Positions 43,549 through 52,446 of a DNA stretch of 64,000 nucleotides are shown here, one piece after another. The notes beneath the pieces are model-generated. The model had not been told where the DNA came from and did no database searches. It worked only from the letters and a program-made list of their open reading frames with translations. The DNA is from Hyphococcus sp. Lineage in GTDB: Bacteria; Pseudomonadota; Alphaproteobacteria; Caulobacterales; Parvularculaceae. Position 1 is the stretch's first letter; each line of letters starts with the position of its first letter. The DNA is taken from positions 1 to 64,000 of the forward strand of contig JAJFGF010000068.1 in the NCBI GenBank assembly GCA_021776245.1. The letters are read 5' to 3'. Made by a program: the position numbers and the translations under genes.

Positions 43549-44610
43549 TTAACGGCGCGGTAGATCACGGCTTGTCGTCCATGTCGATTTGGTAAAAAGG
43601 CTCGCGACAAAAAATGAAAGCAAGCCTGCCAGCCACGCATAGGGCGCCCATGACGTCGACTGCAGCGTCATGCCGAACGCAATAATTGCCGCGCCGACAA
43701 GCACCAGGCTTATCCAATCGTTAATAGTGCGGAGGATCGCCCAAAGCCGTGCGGCATTTTCACGAATAGCGCCGCGAAACAAGAAAAGGATAAGGGCGAT
43801 GACGGCGACAATCGCGTAGTCCGCCACAACGCTTGTTGGAATATTGACGAGCCCATGGGCGATGATTGCCGGGATCAACGACCCTGTCCGATAAACCGCG
43901 TAACCCATAATGACCGAGCCCCAAACGAGCGCAATCAGGCTGCCGAGCGCATAGAAATCCGACTTGTGATATTGCGTATGGGCCGCTGCGAATATCAGCC
44001 CCATGATCAACAATGCGCCGCCGGGAGAGAAACTTTCCCGAAGCCGGCCCAACAGATATCCGCGTGCGACACTTTCCTCGACAATCGGAACAACGAAAAA
44101 ACTTGAAACGGCCATATACACCCAAAAGTCGACGTCCCATTCGACTTCCTTCATCAAGCTCCAGAATGGCGTACCGGGACCGATGTCAAAAAAACTGTCA
44201 GTAAGACGCAGCGCCAGACTGGGAATGTGCATGACAGCGAATGCGCCCACACCAAAGGCGACGAGCAACAACACTGAACGCCACCCGGTTGTCAGCCCAT
44301 AAGAGGCGCGCCCGCGACGCCGGCGCATTCGTCCAATGAAATAGATGGCAACAATGATCAAACCATATCGTATCGCGTGCCACTGGCTTTCAGCAATCGC
44401 GGCAGCGCGAAAATCCGGGACGACGTCTTCGCCGAACAAAAAAGTGTCCGCGTCGGCAAAGCCCAGCGATCGAAATAACATCCGCGCAATAAGGACAAGC
44501 GCCAGCAATACAAACAACGCCTCACCAACGGACGCGAAGCGAAAGAAGACACCTTTGACGCCGCCGCGCGATTGATGCAAAAGCCACTGGGTTTTCTGAT
44601 CGTCATTCAT
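43549..44610 (-). CDS. CPBP-family intramembrane metallopeptidase
   Basis: A 353-residue protein with about eight hydrophobic helices. The glutamate motif VVPIVEESVARGYLLGRL (about residue 190), the first His motif IFAAAHTQYH and the second in IIAHGLVNI define the CAAX/Rce1-like CPBP family. Such enzymes cleave within membranes or mature small peptides; the target is unknown. It is divergent from a GntR-type regulator with a palindrome between them, which suggests regulation by that neighbour. Converges with rpoH, 24 nt apart. Confidence 0.85.
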   Translation of the reverse strand: MNDDQKTQWLLHQSRGGVKGVFFRFASVGEALFVLLALVLIARMLFRSLGFADADTFLFGEDVVPDFRAAAIAESQWHAIRYGLIIVAIYFIGRMRRRRGRASYGLTTGWRSVLLLVAFGVGAFAVMHIPSLALRLTDSFFDIGPGTPFWSLMKEVEWDVDFWVYMAVSSFFVVPIVEESVARGYLLGRLRESFSPGGALLIMGLIFAAAHTQYHKSDFYALGSLIALVWGSVIMGYAVYRTGSLIPAIIAHGLVNIPTSVVADYAIVAVIALILFLFRGAIRENAARLWAILRTINDWISLVLVGAAIIAFGMTLQSTSWAPYAWLAGLLSFFVASLFTKSTWTTSRDLPRR

Positions 44611-44652
44611 CTCTTTTTGTACTCACCTTGTCGCAATATGCGGCCACAATTG

Positions 44653-44671
44653 AGATTAGAATTGCTAATCT
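44653..44671. promoter_or_regulatory. Palindrome agattag-N5-ctaatct, candidate GntR operator
   Basis: Perfect 7-bp arms around aattg in the divergent gap between the CPBP peptidase and the GntR-type gene. A second palindrome, gttctagaac, lies at 44705-44714. Either could serve the neighbouring regulator. Confidence 0.45.
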
Positions 44672-44733
44672 GCAGCAGGTTGCAATAAACTTGCCCGTGA
44701 ACGCGTTCTAGAACAGTGGGGCGGGCTCGCCTT

Positions 44734-45720
44734 ATGCAGCGAAAGATCGATTTCCATTTGATTGGAGAATTGTTAGCGCCCGACCGGTCGCGCAAGCAAT
44801 CCCTGTCCGAGCAGATCGCTGTTGTCATCAGATATCTTATCGCAACAAATGCAATCAAACCCGGTGACGCTTTACCGGCCCTGCGCGAGGGTGCAGCCTC
44901 TCTGGGCGTTAATCCGCACACATTGCGGCAGGCTTATCGTCTGCTTGACGACGACGGATATGTCGAAATTGTGCCGTCTGTCGGTGTACGAACGGCAAGA
45001 TTTTCACCGGCGGCGGCTGGCGCGCCTCAGCCAGGCTCAATTTCCGAATTCCTCGATCATATCGAATGGGAAGCGAAGAACAGATACGGCCTCGACCCCT
45101 GTGACCTTGCAACCTTGTTATGCGCGCGGGCAAAGAGCGCCAAAAAACACGACATCAATTTCATCGAGTGCTCGCAGGGTCAGGCCGAAATGCATGCAGA
45201 GCAGGTCGCCAAAATTATCGGACAAGATTGCCGGCCTGTCGTTATTCGGGAAGGTTCGCCGGCGCCAAGCGGATTTTCGGTCACAACTCTTTTTCATCTT
45301 GATGATATAGAGCGCATCTGGCCCGGTCGCCGGGCAGATTTGCATTTCGTGCATATCAATATTGCCAGCGCGATGGCGCAACGCGTTGCTAGTATCGCCC
45401 CACCAGGCGCCATTGTGGCAATAGTTGAAACCGATTTGATGCTGGGTAAGCATATCGCACGCGACCTCGCAACGATTGCTGATCGTGATCCGAGTGACTT
45501 TACTGTTCGTCAGGTTTCAGGCGTCGGTGATTGCACGTTTTTCCAGAAAGAACGCATGCCGTCTCTGATTACGCCGCGTCTCTGGAACAGGCTTCCGGAA
45601 CAGATCAAGGCGCGCAGGAACACCGAGCAAATATTGTATGATATTGACAGGAATGACGCGCGGGTCTTGGCGGCGAAATATCTGCGTTTTACGTCCGGAC
45701 TTCAACAACAGGTCCATTGA
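44734..45720 (+). CDS. GntR-family transcriptional regulator with unusual C-terminal domain
   Basis: A 328-residue protein. The N-terminal 85 residues are a GntR winged helix: SLSEQIAVVIRYLIATNAIKPGDALPALRE then LGVNPHTLRQAYRLLDDDGYVEI. The remaining 240 residues are not an aminotransferase (too short for MocR) nor a clear UTRA domain; they alternate strands and helices (HDINFIECSQGQAEMHAEQVA, LHFVHINIASAMAQRVASI) like a periplasmic-binding-protein-type sensor, by inference. The ATG at 44734 or a GTG at 44716 are both possible. The product may control the divergent CPBP gene. Confidence 0.75.
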   Translation: MQRKIDFHLIGELLAPDRSRKQSLSEQIAVVIRYLIATNAIKPGDALPALREGAASLGVNPHTLRQAYRLLDDDGYVEIVPSVGVRTARFSPAAAGAPQPGSISEFLDHIEWEAKNRYGLDPCDLATLLCARAKSAKKHDINFIECSQGQAEMHAEQVAKIIGQDCRPVVIREGSPAPSGFSVTTLFHLDDIERIWPGRRADLHFVHINIASAMAQRVASIAPPGAIVAIVETDLMLGKHIARDLATIADRDPSDFTVRQVSGVGDCTFFQKERMPSLITPRLWNRLPEQIKARRNTEQILYDIDRNDARVLAAKYLRFTSGLQQQVH

Positions 45721-45761
45721 GGATAGGCTTGCTAAAAGCAACCGCACGAAGGATATCGACC

Positions 45762-46775
45762 ATGCCCGATCGCCAATATCTTCCTAATCGCCGCACTCTC
45801 CTTGGGGGCGCATCCGCGCTGGCGACCGCCGCAATAGTCGCCCGAAGAGCGGCGGCTCAGGACGCAGCGGCAATTCCCGATTTTTCCGGCAAATCCGTGT
45901 TGATCACGGGAACGAGTTCAGGATTTGGCCGGTTGACGTCGCTTTATCTCGCCAGGCTTGGCGCCACAGTAATCGCCTCGATGCGCAATTTCGACGGCGG
46001 CAATCGGCGTGAGGCGATAGAATTGCGGCAAATCGCCAATGATGAAAACTTGAACCTCTCTGTCGTTGAAATCGACGTGATGGATGACGCGCTGGTTGCT
46101 TCCGGCGTTGCCGACGCCGAAGCGATCGCCGGCGGCGCGATTGACGTTCTTGTCAACAATGCCGGTATCGGCATGGCGGGCCCGATTGAGATCAACGACA
46201 TGGAAGCAGTGAAGCAGATCTTTGAAACCAATTTGTTCGGCTATCACCGAATGGCGCATGAGGTCTTGCCGAAAATGCGCGCCAGGGGCGAAGGCCAGAT
46301 TTTTAATATCTCATCGCAGCTTGGTCGCATCCTCCTTCCGAATATCGGCATGTATTGCGCAACGAAATTCGGCGTTGAAGCAATGTTTGAGACACTCGCT
46401 TATGAACTTGCGCCCTTTGGCGTAGACATCACCATCATTCAGCCCGGCGGTTATCCCACGAAAATCTGGGACAATGGCGCGCGGTATTTTGAAGATTTGA
46501 TCGCTCGCGTCGATAATGAGAGAAAAGAGGCGTATGGCGCGCATCTGCAGTTGGCGCAGGGCTTTTTCAACGGCGGCGGTTCAACCGATCCTATGGATGT
46601 TCCCCACGCCATTGCCGAGATCATTGCTATGCCCGCAGGCAAGCGACCTTTGCGCCGGCCGGTCCACCCCAATACCGCAGCGACAGACAACGCAAATGCC
46701 GCCATGGCGCAACTTCAGACGGCTGTCCTCGCCAATGGCCGCTATAATAGTTGGCATACGGCCGTAACGGACTAA
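45762..46775 (+). CDS. Short-chain dehydrogenase/reductase with Tat-type signal
   Basis: A 337-residue SDR. After NRRTLLGGASALATAAIVARRAAAQ, a twin-arginine-type signal, comes the Rossmann motif VLITGTSSGFGRL; then VLVNNAGIGMAGP, the Ser of NISSQLG and the active-site YCATK. An exported SDR is unusual because NAD(P)H is scarce in the periplasm, unless the cofactor is bound before Tat export. The ATG at 45762 has gaagga upstream. Substrate unknown. It follows the GntR gene by 41 nt. Confidence 0.8.
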   Translation: MPDRQYLPNRRTLLGGASALATAAIVARRAAAQDAAAIPDFSGKSVLITGTSSGFGRLTSLYLARLGATVIASMRNFDGGNRREAIELRQIANDENLNLSVVEIDVMDDALVASGVADAEAIAGGAIDVLVNNAGIGMAGPIEINDMEAVKQIFETNLFGYHRMAHEVLPKMRARGEGQIFNISSQLGRILLPNIGMYCATKFGVEAMFETLAYELAPFGVDITIIQPGGYPTKIWDNGARYFEDLIARVDNERKEAYGAHLQLAQGFFNGGGSTDPMDVPHAIAEIIAMPAGKRPLRRPVHPNTAATDNANAAMAQLQTAVLANGRYNSWHTAVTD

Positions 46776-46819
46776 CAAACACGGCAAATGATGACGAGCG
46801 ATTCTTTCTGGAGCCCTCT

Positions 46820-48673
46820 ATGAGAAAAGCATTTCTGGCGCTCTACGCCGCCGGTATGGCCGCGCTTGCCGCCGCTCATGCGCAAGAGGGCGCGCCTGTC
46901 GCCTATCGCGTATCATTCGAAAATGCCGCGCATCACGAAGCGCAGATCAGCGCAACGTTTCGCGATATAGGAGACCAGCCGCTCGAATTGCGCATGTCGC
47001 GTGCATCGCCAGGGCGTTACGCACTCCATGAATTTGCAAAAAATGTTTACGCAGTCACAGCAATTGACGGCGCCGGTCAAAAGCTAGCCGTCACGCGCAC
47101 CGATCCTTATTCTTGGCGCATTATAGACCATGACGGGTCGGCAACCGTGACCTATACGCTTTATGCTGATCTTGGCGATGGCACCTATAGCCAGATTGAC
47201 CTGACCCACGCGCATTTGAATATGCCTGCCACATTCATGTGGGCGCGGAAGTTTGAGAACCGGCCAATTACAATTTCTTTCGACCCGGCGCAGGGCAATT
47301 GGAAAGCGGCGACACAACTGCAACCAACGCGCCGCGCGCTTAGCTTTTCGGCGCCTGACCTTCAATATTTTATGGACAGCCCTATCGAGCTCAGCAATTT
47401 CGGCCTTCGGCAATGGCGCATTGGCGAAGGCGATGCGCGTCAGATGGTCCGCCTTGCTGTACACCATGATGGCGAGGATGGAGATCTCGATATATTTGCT
47501 GAAAAAGCAAAAATCATAGTCGCCGAGCACATCAAAATGTTCGGCGAGGCGCCGCAATTCGATTATGGCGTCTATACGTTCATCGCCGACTATCTACCCA
47601 CTGTAGACGGCGATGGCATGGAACATCGCAACTCGACAATCCTGACGCGAAGCGGCTCTTTATTCGAAGACGATTTCGCGCAAATTCACACGCTGTCCCA
47701 TGAATTTTTTCATGTCTGGAATGTGGAACGGCTGCGCCCGGCGGAACTTGAGCCGTTTGATTTCAGTAAAGCCAATCCAACGCCGAGCCTCTGGTTCGCT
47801 GAAGGCTTTACCTCCTATTACGGTCCACTGATGATCCGGCGCGCCGGCGAAAGTTCGGTCGAAGATTTTTTGTCCGGTTTGAGCGGGCAGTTTGATTATG
47901 TTTTCAACGCGCCAGGTCGTCAATTTGCGTCGCCGCAGAAAATGAGCTTGCGCGCGCCCTTTGCCGATGACGCAACTACCAACGATCCAACAAACTTTGC
48001 GAACACTTTCGTCTCATACTACCCTTATGGCGCAATCGTCGCGCTCGCGCTCGATTTGTCGATCCGTCGGCAATTCAACGATCTCTCCCTTGACGATTAT
48101 ATGCGGTATTTGTGGAACACCTTTGGCAAGCCGGAAAAACCCTACACCCACGACGACCTTCGCGATGGGCTGGGCGATGTCACTGGGGATCGACTTTTCG
48201 CAGAGAAATTTTTCGCGCGTTACATAGAAAATGGCAATCTGCCAGATTTTGCGCCGCTGCTTGAGCAAGCGGGCCTGAAAATACAGCCCAAGAACAAGGG
48301 CGATGCGTGGCTCGGAAGAGTAAGGTTTGAAGAAAACGGAAAAACGCTGATAATCGACTCCAACACCATTATTGGCAGCCCGCTATATCAAGCCGGCCTG
48401 GATCGCGGCGACGAAGTGGTAAGCATCGGACGCTTCAATATTAATAGCGAGAAAGACTGGAAGCGAGCATTGGCGCGCCACAAGCCTGGCGAAACAACGA
48501 TCATTAAATTTGTCGGCCGCAGCGGCGTAAGCAGCGCCGAAATCACTTTTATTGAAGACCAGACACTTATGATTGCGCCTGCTGAAGATGGTGATACTGA
48601 ACTTTCCGAAACGCAAATTGCTTTTCGCAAGGCTTGGCTGGGGCGTGAGGCGGATGAGGCGGAAAGCGACTGA
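46820..48673 (+). CDS. M61-family peptidase (glycyl aminopeptidase-like) with PDZ domain
   Basis: A 617-residue exported protein (signal MRKAFLALYAAGMAALAAAHAQ cut near residue 22). After a beta-rich N-terminal domain, the zinc site HEFFHVWN and third ligand in SLWFAEGFTSYYG (about residues 295-330) mark family M61. A C-terminal PDZ-like domain follows (GSPLYQAGLDRGDEVVSIGRF). Relatives cleave N-terminal Gly or Ala from peptides in the periplasm. Ribosome site tggag before the ATG. Confidence 0.9.
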   Translation: MRKAFLALYAAGMAALAAAHAQEGAPVAYRVSFENAAHHEAQISATFRDIGDQPLELRMSRASPGRYALHEFAKNVYAVTAIDGAGQKLAVTRTDPYSWRIIDHDGSATVTYTLYADLGDGTYSQIDLTHAHLNMPATFMWARKFENRPITISFDPAQGNWKAATQLQPTRRALSFSAPDLQYFMDSPIELSNFGLRQWRIGEGDARQMVRLAVHHDGEDGDLDIFAEKAKIIVAEHIKMFGEAPQFDYGVYTFIADYLPTVDGDGMEHRNSTILTRSGSLFEDDFAQIHTLSHEFFHVWNVERLRPAELEPFDFSKANPTPSLWFAEGFTSYYGPLMIRRAGESSVEDFLSGLSGQFDYVFNAPGRQFASPQKMSLRAPFADDATTNDPTNFANTFVSYYPYGAIVALALDLSIRRQFNDLSLDDYMRYLWNTFGKPEKPYTHDDLRDGLGDVTGDRLFAEKFFARYIENGNLPDFAPLLEQAGLKIQPKNKGDAWLGRVRFEENGKTLIIDSNTIIGSPLYQAGLDRGDEVVSIGRFNINSEKDWKRALARHKPGETTIIKFVGRSGVSSAEITFIEDQTLMIAPAEDGDTELSETQIAFRKAWLGREADEAESD

Positions 48674-48751
48674 GTTAGATATGCTCAAGCCGCAAGAACC
48701 GGGCGGTTTTGTCGGCTAATGCGCTTATGATGCGCAAAAGGAATTCACGCC

Positions 48752-49567
48752 ATGACCCTTACAGAAAAAGTCTCAAGATTTCGCGCATTGCATCAGCAAA
48801 GCGCGCCTTTTGTCATCCCGAACCCCTGGGACGCAGGTTCTGCGCGCATTCTCGAAGGACTTGGCTTTAGCGCGCTGGCGACAACAAGTTCGGGTTTTGC
48901 GCTCACGAAAGGCCAGCGCGATTATGGCGTCACACGCGAAGAAGCACTAACCCATTGCCGGGATATCGCCGCGGCGGTAGATATTCCGGTTACAGCGGAT
49001 CTCGAGAACGGTTTCGGATCAAAACCGGAAGACGCCGCGGAGACAATAAGACTTGCCGCAGCGACAGGTATTTGCGGCGGCTCCATTGAGGACGCTTCCG
49101 GCGATGACGCCAATCCAATTTACAATTTGTCACTGGCGATTGAACGGATCACTGCATCGGTGGAAGCAGCCCGGGAGAGTAAGAACGGTTTTGTTCTTAC
49201 GGCCCGCGCTGAAGCTTATCTTCGCGGGCAAGGCGATCTTAACGCAGTGATTGCCCGCTTGCAGGCTTATGAAGAAGCCGGCGCCGACGTTCTGTACGCG
49301 CCGGGTCTGCCGGATCTCGACGCGGTGCGGGCCGTCTGTGCAAGCGTTTCAAAGCCAGTCAATGTGTTGGTCTATGGCGGTCTTGTACGCAATGACGTCA
49401 AGGACTTCGTGAATGTCGGCGCCACTCGCCTTTCAGTCGGCGGCGCGCTCGCCTGGTCCGCCTATGGAACGCTGGTTGACGCCGCGTCAATGTTGAACGA
49501 AGGAGGTTTTGCCTCCTTGTCTGCCAACAGGAAAGGCGCAAAAGAGGTTGGACGCTGGCTCAAATAG
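48752..49567 (+). CDS. Isocitrate lyase/PEP mutase family enzyme
   Basis: A 271-residue TIM-barrel protein. FVIPNPWDAGSARILEGLGF near the start, then VTADLENGFGS, a magnesium-binding loop, and GICGGSIEDASGD place it in the phosphoenolpyruvate mutase/oxaloacetase group that cleaves or forms C-C or C-P bonds next to a carboxylate. The KxxxCG loop of true isocitrate lyases is not seen. Exact substrate unknown. Apparently monocistronic. Confidence 0.8.
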   Translation: MTLTEKVSRFRALHQQSAPFVIPNPWDAGSARILEGLGFSALATTSSGFALTKGQRDYGVTREEALTHCRDIAAAVDIPVTADLENGFGSKPEDAAETIRLAAATGICGGSIEDASGDDANPIYNLSLAIERITASVEAARESKNGFVLTARAEAYLRGQGDLNAVIARLQAYEEAGADVLYAPGLPDLDAVRAVCASVSKPVNVLVYGGLVRNDVKDFVNVGATRLSVGGALAWSAYGTLVDAASMLNEGGFASLSANRKGAKEVGRWLK

Positions 49568-49743
49568 TGTCGCCGCCAACCCGCACCGATCTATTGGCCA
49601 ACCCACGATCCATTTAGCCTGAAGAATCGCGCCCAAGCCGGGCGGTTCTCAGTCCTGCTCGGCCCTCGCATCTATGTTTCTCAAGGCCCAGCTTGACTCG
49701 AATAGTTAAATATGCAATTTTTTGCGCAATTATAGGCGCAATT

Positions 49744-50250
49744 ATGACAATAACGATTACTGAAAATATCTTCGGCATGCGGATTCGGCGGGCGGCTGAA
49801 TTGATCAAAGAGCAGGGCCGCGAGGCGTTTTGGCGAACCGGCGTCGCGCTCGACGCCAAACTGACGTCCGTTGTCATCTCCCTTTACGAAAAAGACGGTC
49901 AAACCTCATCGGAATTGGCCGCCACTGGATTATCCAGACAACTGGTTGAGCGACGACTGAAACAACTGGAAAAAGACGGGTACGTTACATCTCGGCGAAG
50001 CGACAACGATGCGCGCAAGCGCGCCTATTCACTATCGCCGGATCGCCGCGAAGAGATTTCCCGCGTTGTCGCGACAATGACGGACTTCGAAAAAGTCTAC
50101 GAAGAATTATGGCGCGAAATCGGCGTCGATCTTGGCGAGGCCGTCTTGAAACTCGAGCGGGCGCTTCACGCAAAACCTCTTTTAGCGCGCCTTTGCACCG
50201 AGTTTCCACAATATAACAGTCTTATAAAGGTCAAGAGCAATGAGAATTAA
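49744..50250 (+). CDS. MarR-family transcriptional regulator
   Basis: A 168-residue winged-helix protein. The wing region reads RLKQLEKDGYVTSRRSDNDARKRAYSLSPDRRE, and the recognition helix SSELAATGLSRQLVERRLKQL precedes it. The ATG at 49744 is preferred; a TTG at 49693 would add a hydrophobic stretch unlike the family. Its last 11 nt overlap the serine hydrolase start, so the two are translationally coupled and probably functionally linked. Direct repeats gcgcaattat at 49724 and 49736 overlap the start region and may be its own operator. Confidence 0.8.
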   Translation: MTITITENIFGMRIRRAAELIKEQGREAFWRTGVALDAKLTSVVISLYEKDGQTSSELAATGLSRQLVERRLKQLEKDGYVTSRRSDNDARKRAYSLSPDRREEISRVVATMTDFEKVYEELWREIGVDLGEAVLKLERALHAKPLLARLCTEFPQYNSLIKVKSNEN

Positions 50251-51370
50251 TGCATATGCAAAAACCGGTGTGATCGCCTTATGCGTGCTTCTCGCTGGAT
50301 GTGTCACCTTGGGTCCACCCCCTACAAATGACGCCCTGGCGCAACGCGCAAAGCTGGCCGCTACACGCGCAATAGAAACTTATGATGAAACTGGCCCCGG
50401 CGCCGCTTATGTGGTTGCAAAAAATGGAGAAATATTGGTTTCTGGCGGCGTTGGAATCGCCGACATGGAATGGGGCTCACAAATTACTGACGATACCGTC
50501 TTTCGACTGGGGTCCATTTCGAAAACAATCACTGCGGTCGCCGTTATGCAGCTGGTCGAAGAAGGACTGATCGATCTCGATCGAAAGATTGCCGTCTACG
50601 CACCCAATCTTCCTCAACAGATGGGCGCCGTTACCATGCGCCAACTGATGAGTCACCGATCAGGCCTCGCTGAGCATGCCTGGAATCCGGACCTATTGCC
50701 GTTCATCTGGCAACCGGTGACCACGCAACAGATGATCGACCTGCAAAAGGACGTGCCTATCGATTTCGCGCCAGGCGAAAAGTACAGCTACGTCAATTTC
50801 AATTATGTCGTTGTTGCACACATCATTGAGCATGTTTCGGGCAAGACGTATGTGGATTTCATCAATGAACGATTCGCTGCACAGGAGATGTATAACTCAC
50901 ATTATGATTGGCACGACACGATCATTCCGGGCCGCGCCGAGTTTTACGATAAACGCGATGGCGTAATCTTAAACTCCCAGGAAGTTGACCTTACCCATGT
51001 CAGCGCTGCGGGGGCGTTGATGTCCTCTGCAAAAGACATGGCGCACTGGGCGGGACTGCTCGCCGGTAATGAACTAGTCAGTGAAGCCGCCCTCGCGGAA
51101 ACACGGACGCCAGCGCCCCTGCCCGACGGAACACCCACAAAATACGGCCTCGGCTTTAATATCGGGGAACTCGCGGGAGAACAATTGATCTGGCACAACG
51201 GCCTTACCCCAGGGTCTCAAAGCGCCTTCGGCATCGCGCCTGACCAAGGATTATTCGTAGCGGTCCTGAGCAACGGTTTTTATTTGCCGAGTACGACAAC
51301 ATTGATGGACGAAATGATGGCCATCATGCTCACCGGCGCATTACCTGAAGCTGAATCCGAACCTCAATAG
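50240..51370 (+). CDS. Class C beta-lactamase-like serine hydrolase, lipoprotein
   Basis: A 376-residue penicillin-binding/esterase-type hydrolase. The lipobox is VLLAGC (Cys21). The catalytic S-x-x-K is GSISKT (Ser92, Lys95), the Tyr motif is PGEKYSYVNFNY (YVN in place of YSN) and the third box appears as WHNGLTPG. Such enzymes act as esterases, D-aminopeptidases or transpeptidase-like hydrolases; true beta-lactamase activity cannot be claimed. Coupled to the MarR gene. A C-terminal relic of a similar gene occurs at 52392-52442. Confidence 0.85.
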   Translation: MRINAYAKTGVIALCVLLAGCVTLGPPPTNDALAQRAKLAATRAIETYDETGPGAAYVVAKNGEILVSGGVGIADMEWGSQITDDTVFRLGSISKTITAVAVMQLVEEGLIDLDRKIAVYAPNLPQQMGAVTMRQLMSHRSGLAEHAWNPDLLPFIWQPVTTQQMIDLQKDVPIDFAPGEKYSYVNFNYVVVAHIIEHVSGKTYVDFINERFAAQEMYNSHYDWHDTIIPGRAEFYDKRDGVILNSQEVDLTHVSAAGALMSSAKDMAHWAGLLAGNELVSEAALAETRTPAPLPDGTPTKYGLGFNIGELAGEQLIWHNGLTPGSQSAFGIAPDQGLFVAVLSNGFYLPSTTTLMDEMMAIMLTGALPEAESEPQ

Positions 51371-51485
51371 AATAACGGAAGAGGCCATATTCTAACCTCG
51401 ACTAAATTCGCGTTCGATATTCTGGGAAATAAAAACTGTCGCAGCACCGATTTTAGGTCGCGCCATGCAAAAGGAGTGCGAGCCC

Positions 51486-52391
51486 ATGACGGCTATACTT
51501 TTCAATATGAACCGATTTTACGCTCTCGTCACGGTGATTTTCTTCGCCATAATTTTTCCTGGTGGGGCATTTGCTGATGTGATCGAAGACGCGCATAAAG
51601 AACGTGTAATGATCAAAGCCGGGAACGTCACGCTGGGGGCGACACTTTACCGGCCGGCTGGCGCTTTGGGCAAACTGCCGGGTATTGTTACGGTGCATGG
51701 TTCGGCGCCGTCGACACGAGAAGATGTTGGCTTTTACACCTACCGTGCTTTGCAAATGGGGTTTGCCGTCCTTTCTTTTGACAAGAGGGGTACGGGAGAA
51801 TCGACTGGCGATTATGTGCGTTTTTCCGTCGAGAAAAGCGAAGAAATGATGCAGGATCTCGCAGCGGATGTTGTTTATTCGATTGAATGGCTCGCGCAAC
51901 AACCTGGTATTGACGACACACGCTTGGGTTTATTCGGCGGCAGTCAGGCCGGCTGGATTATGCCGCTCGCCGCCTCAAAAGTATCCATGGTCAAATTTAT
52001 TGTTGCCGGTGAAGGGGCTCCTGTGACGGCGGGTGAAGAAGCCACTCACGGCGATGTTGGCGGCGATGGTGAAGGATGGGATCGCAATAAAATTCAGAAG
52101 GCCGACACCGCTCTATGGCAGTATCAAGGAGATCATGGCTTTGATCCCGCTCCAATTCTCCAGGATTTGAATACGCCAACTTTGTGGATATTCGGCCTGC
52201 GCGACGACGTAATCCCGGTCTATCCCTCACTTGAAAGACTGGAAAATCTGATCAGGGACGGCAAAACAAATAACGCCGTCCATATCTTTCCGTTTGGGGA
52301 TCACAACTTTCGAAACACCGCTACGGGCGATAGATATGATGTCAGAAAAGTCGCACAAGACTGGCTGACGGACATCGGGATTCTTGAATAA
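51486..52391 (+). CDS. Exported alpha/beta hydrolase
   Basis: A 301-residue protein with signal peptide (LVTVIFFAIIFPGGAFA). The oxyanion segment is GIVTVHGSAPSTRED, the nucleophile elbow GLFGGSQAGW (G-x-S-x-A/G form with Ser), an acid near LWIFGLRDDVIP, and the His in FPFGDHNF complete the triad. Close in type to acyl peptidase/dienelactone hydrolase-like esterases. The ATG at 51486 follows aaggag at an 11-nt spacing; the frame is open to 51465. It may act on a substrate shared with the preceding serine hydrolase. Confidence 0.82.
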   Translation: MTAILFNMNRFYALVTVIFFAIIFPGGAFADVIEDAHKERVMIKAGNVTLGATLYRPAGALGKLPGIVTVHGSAPSTREDVGFYTYRALQMGFAVLSFDKRGTGESTGDYVRFSVEKSEEMMQDLAADVVYSIEWLAQQPGIDDTRLGLFGGSQAGWIMPLAASKVSMVKFIVAGEGAPVTAGEEATHGDVGGDGEGWDRNKIQKADTALWQYQGDHGFDPAPILQDLNTPTLWIFGLRDDVIPVYPSLERLENLIRDGKTNNAVHIFPFGDHNFRNTATGDRYDVRKVAQDWLTDIGILE

Positions 52392-52442
52392 ACAGAGACT
52401 GTCTTGTTCACCGGCGCGCTGCCTGACACGTCAGAAGAATAA
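52392..52442 (+). pseudogene. C-terminal relic of a class C serine hydrolase
   Basis: Directly after the hydrolase stop and in the same frame, 16 codons read TETVLFTGALPDTSEE and then TAA. This resembles the very end of the serine hydrolase at 50240-51370 (MAIMLTGALPEAESEPQ), with ten identical bases in tcaccggcgc. It suggests that a second copy of that gene once lay here and was replaced or lost during the insertion of the alpha/beta hydrolase. Confidence 0.45.
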
Positions 52443-52446
52443 TCTC

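Noticed and set aside
48697-48708. aaccgggcggtt after the M61 peptidase gene as a terminator
   Set aside because: The stem is only four pairs and the T tract is weak.
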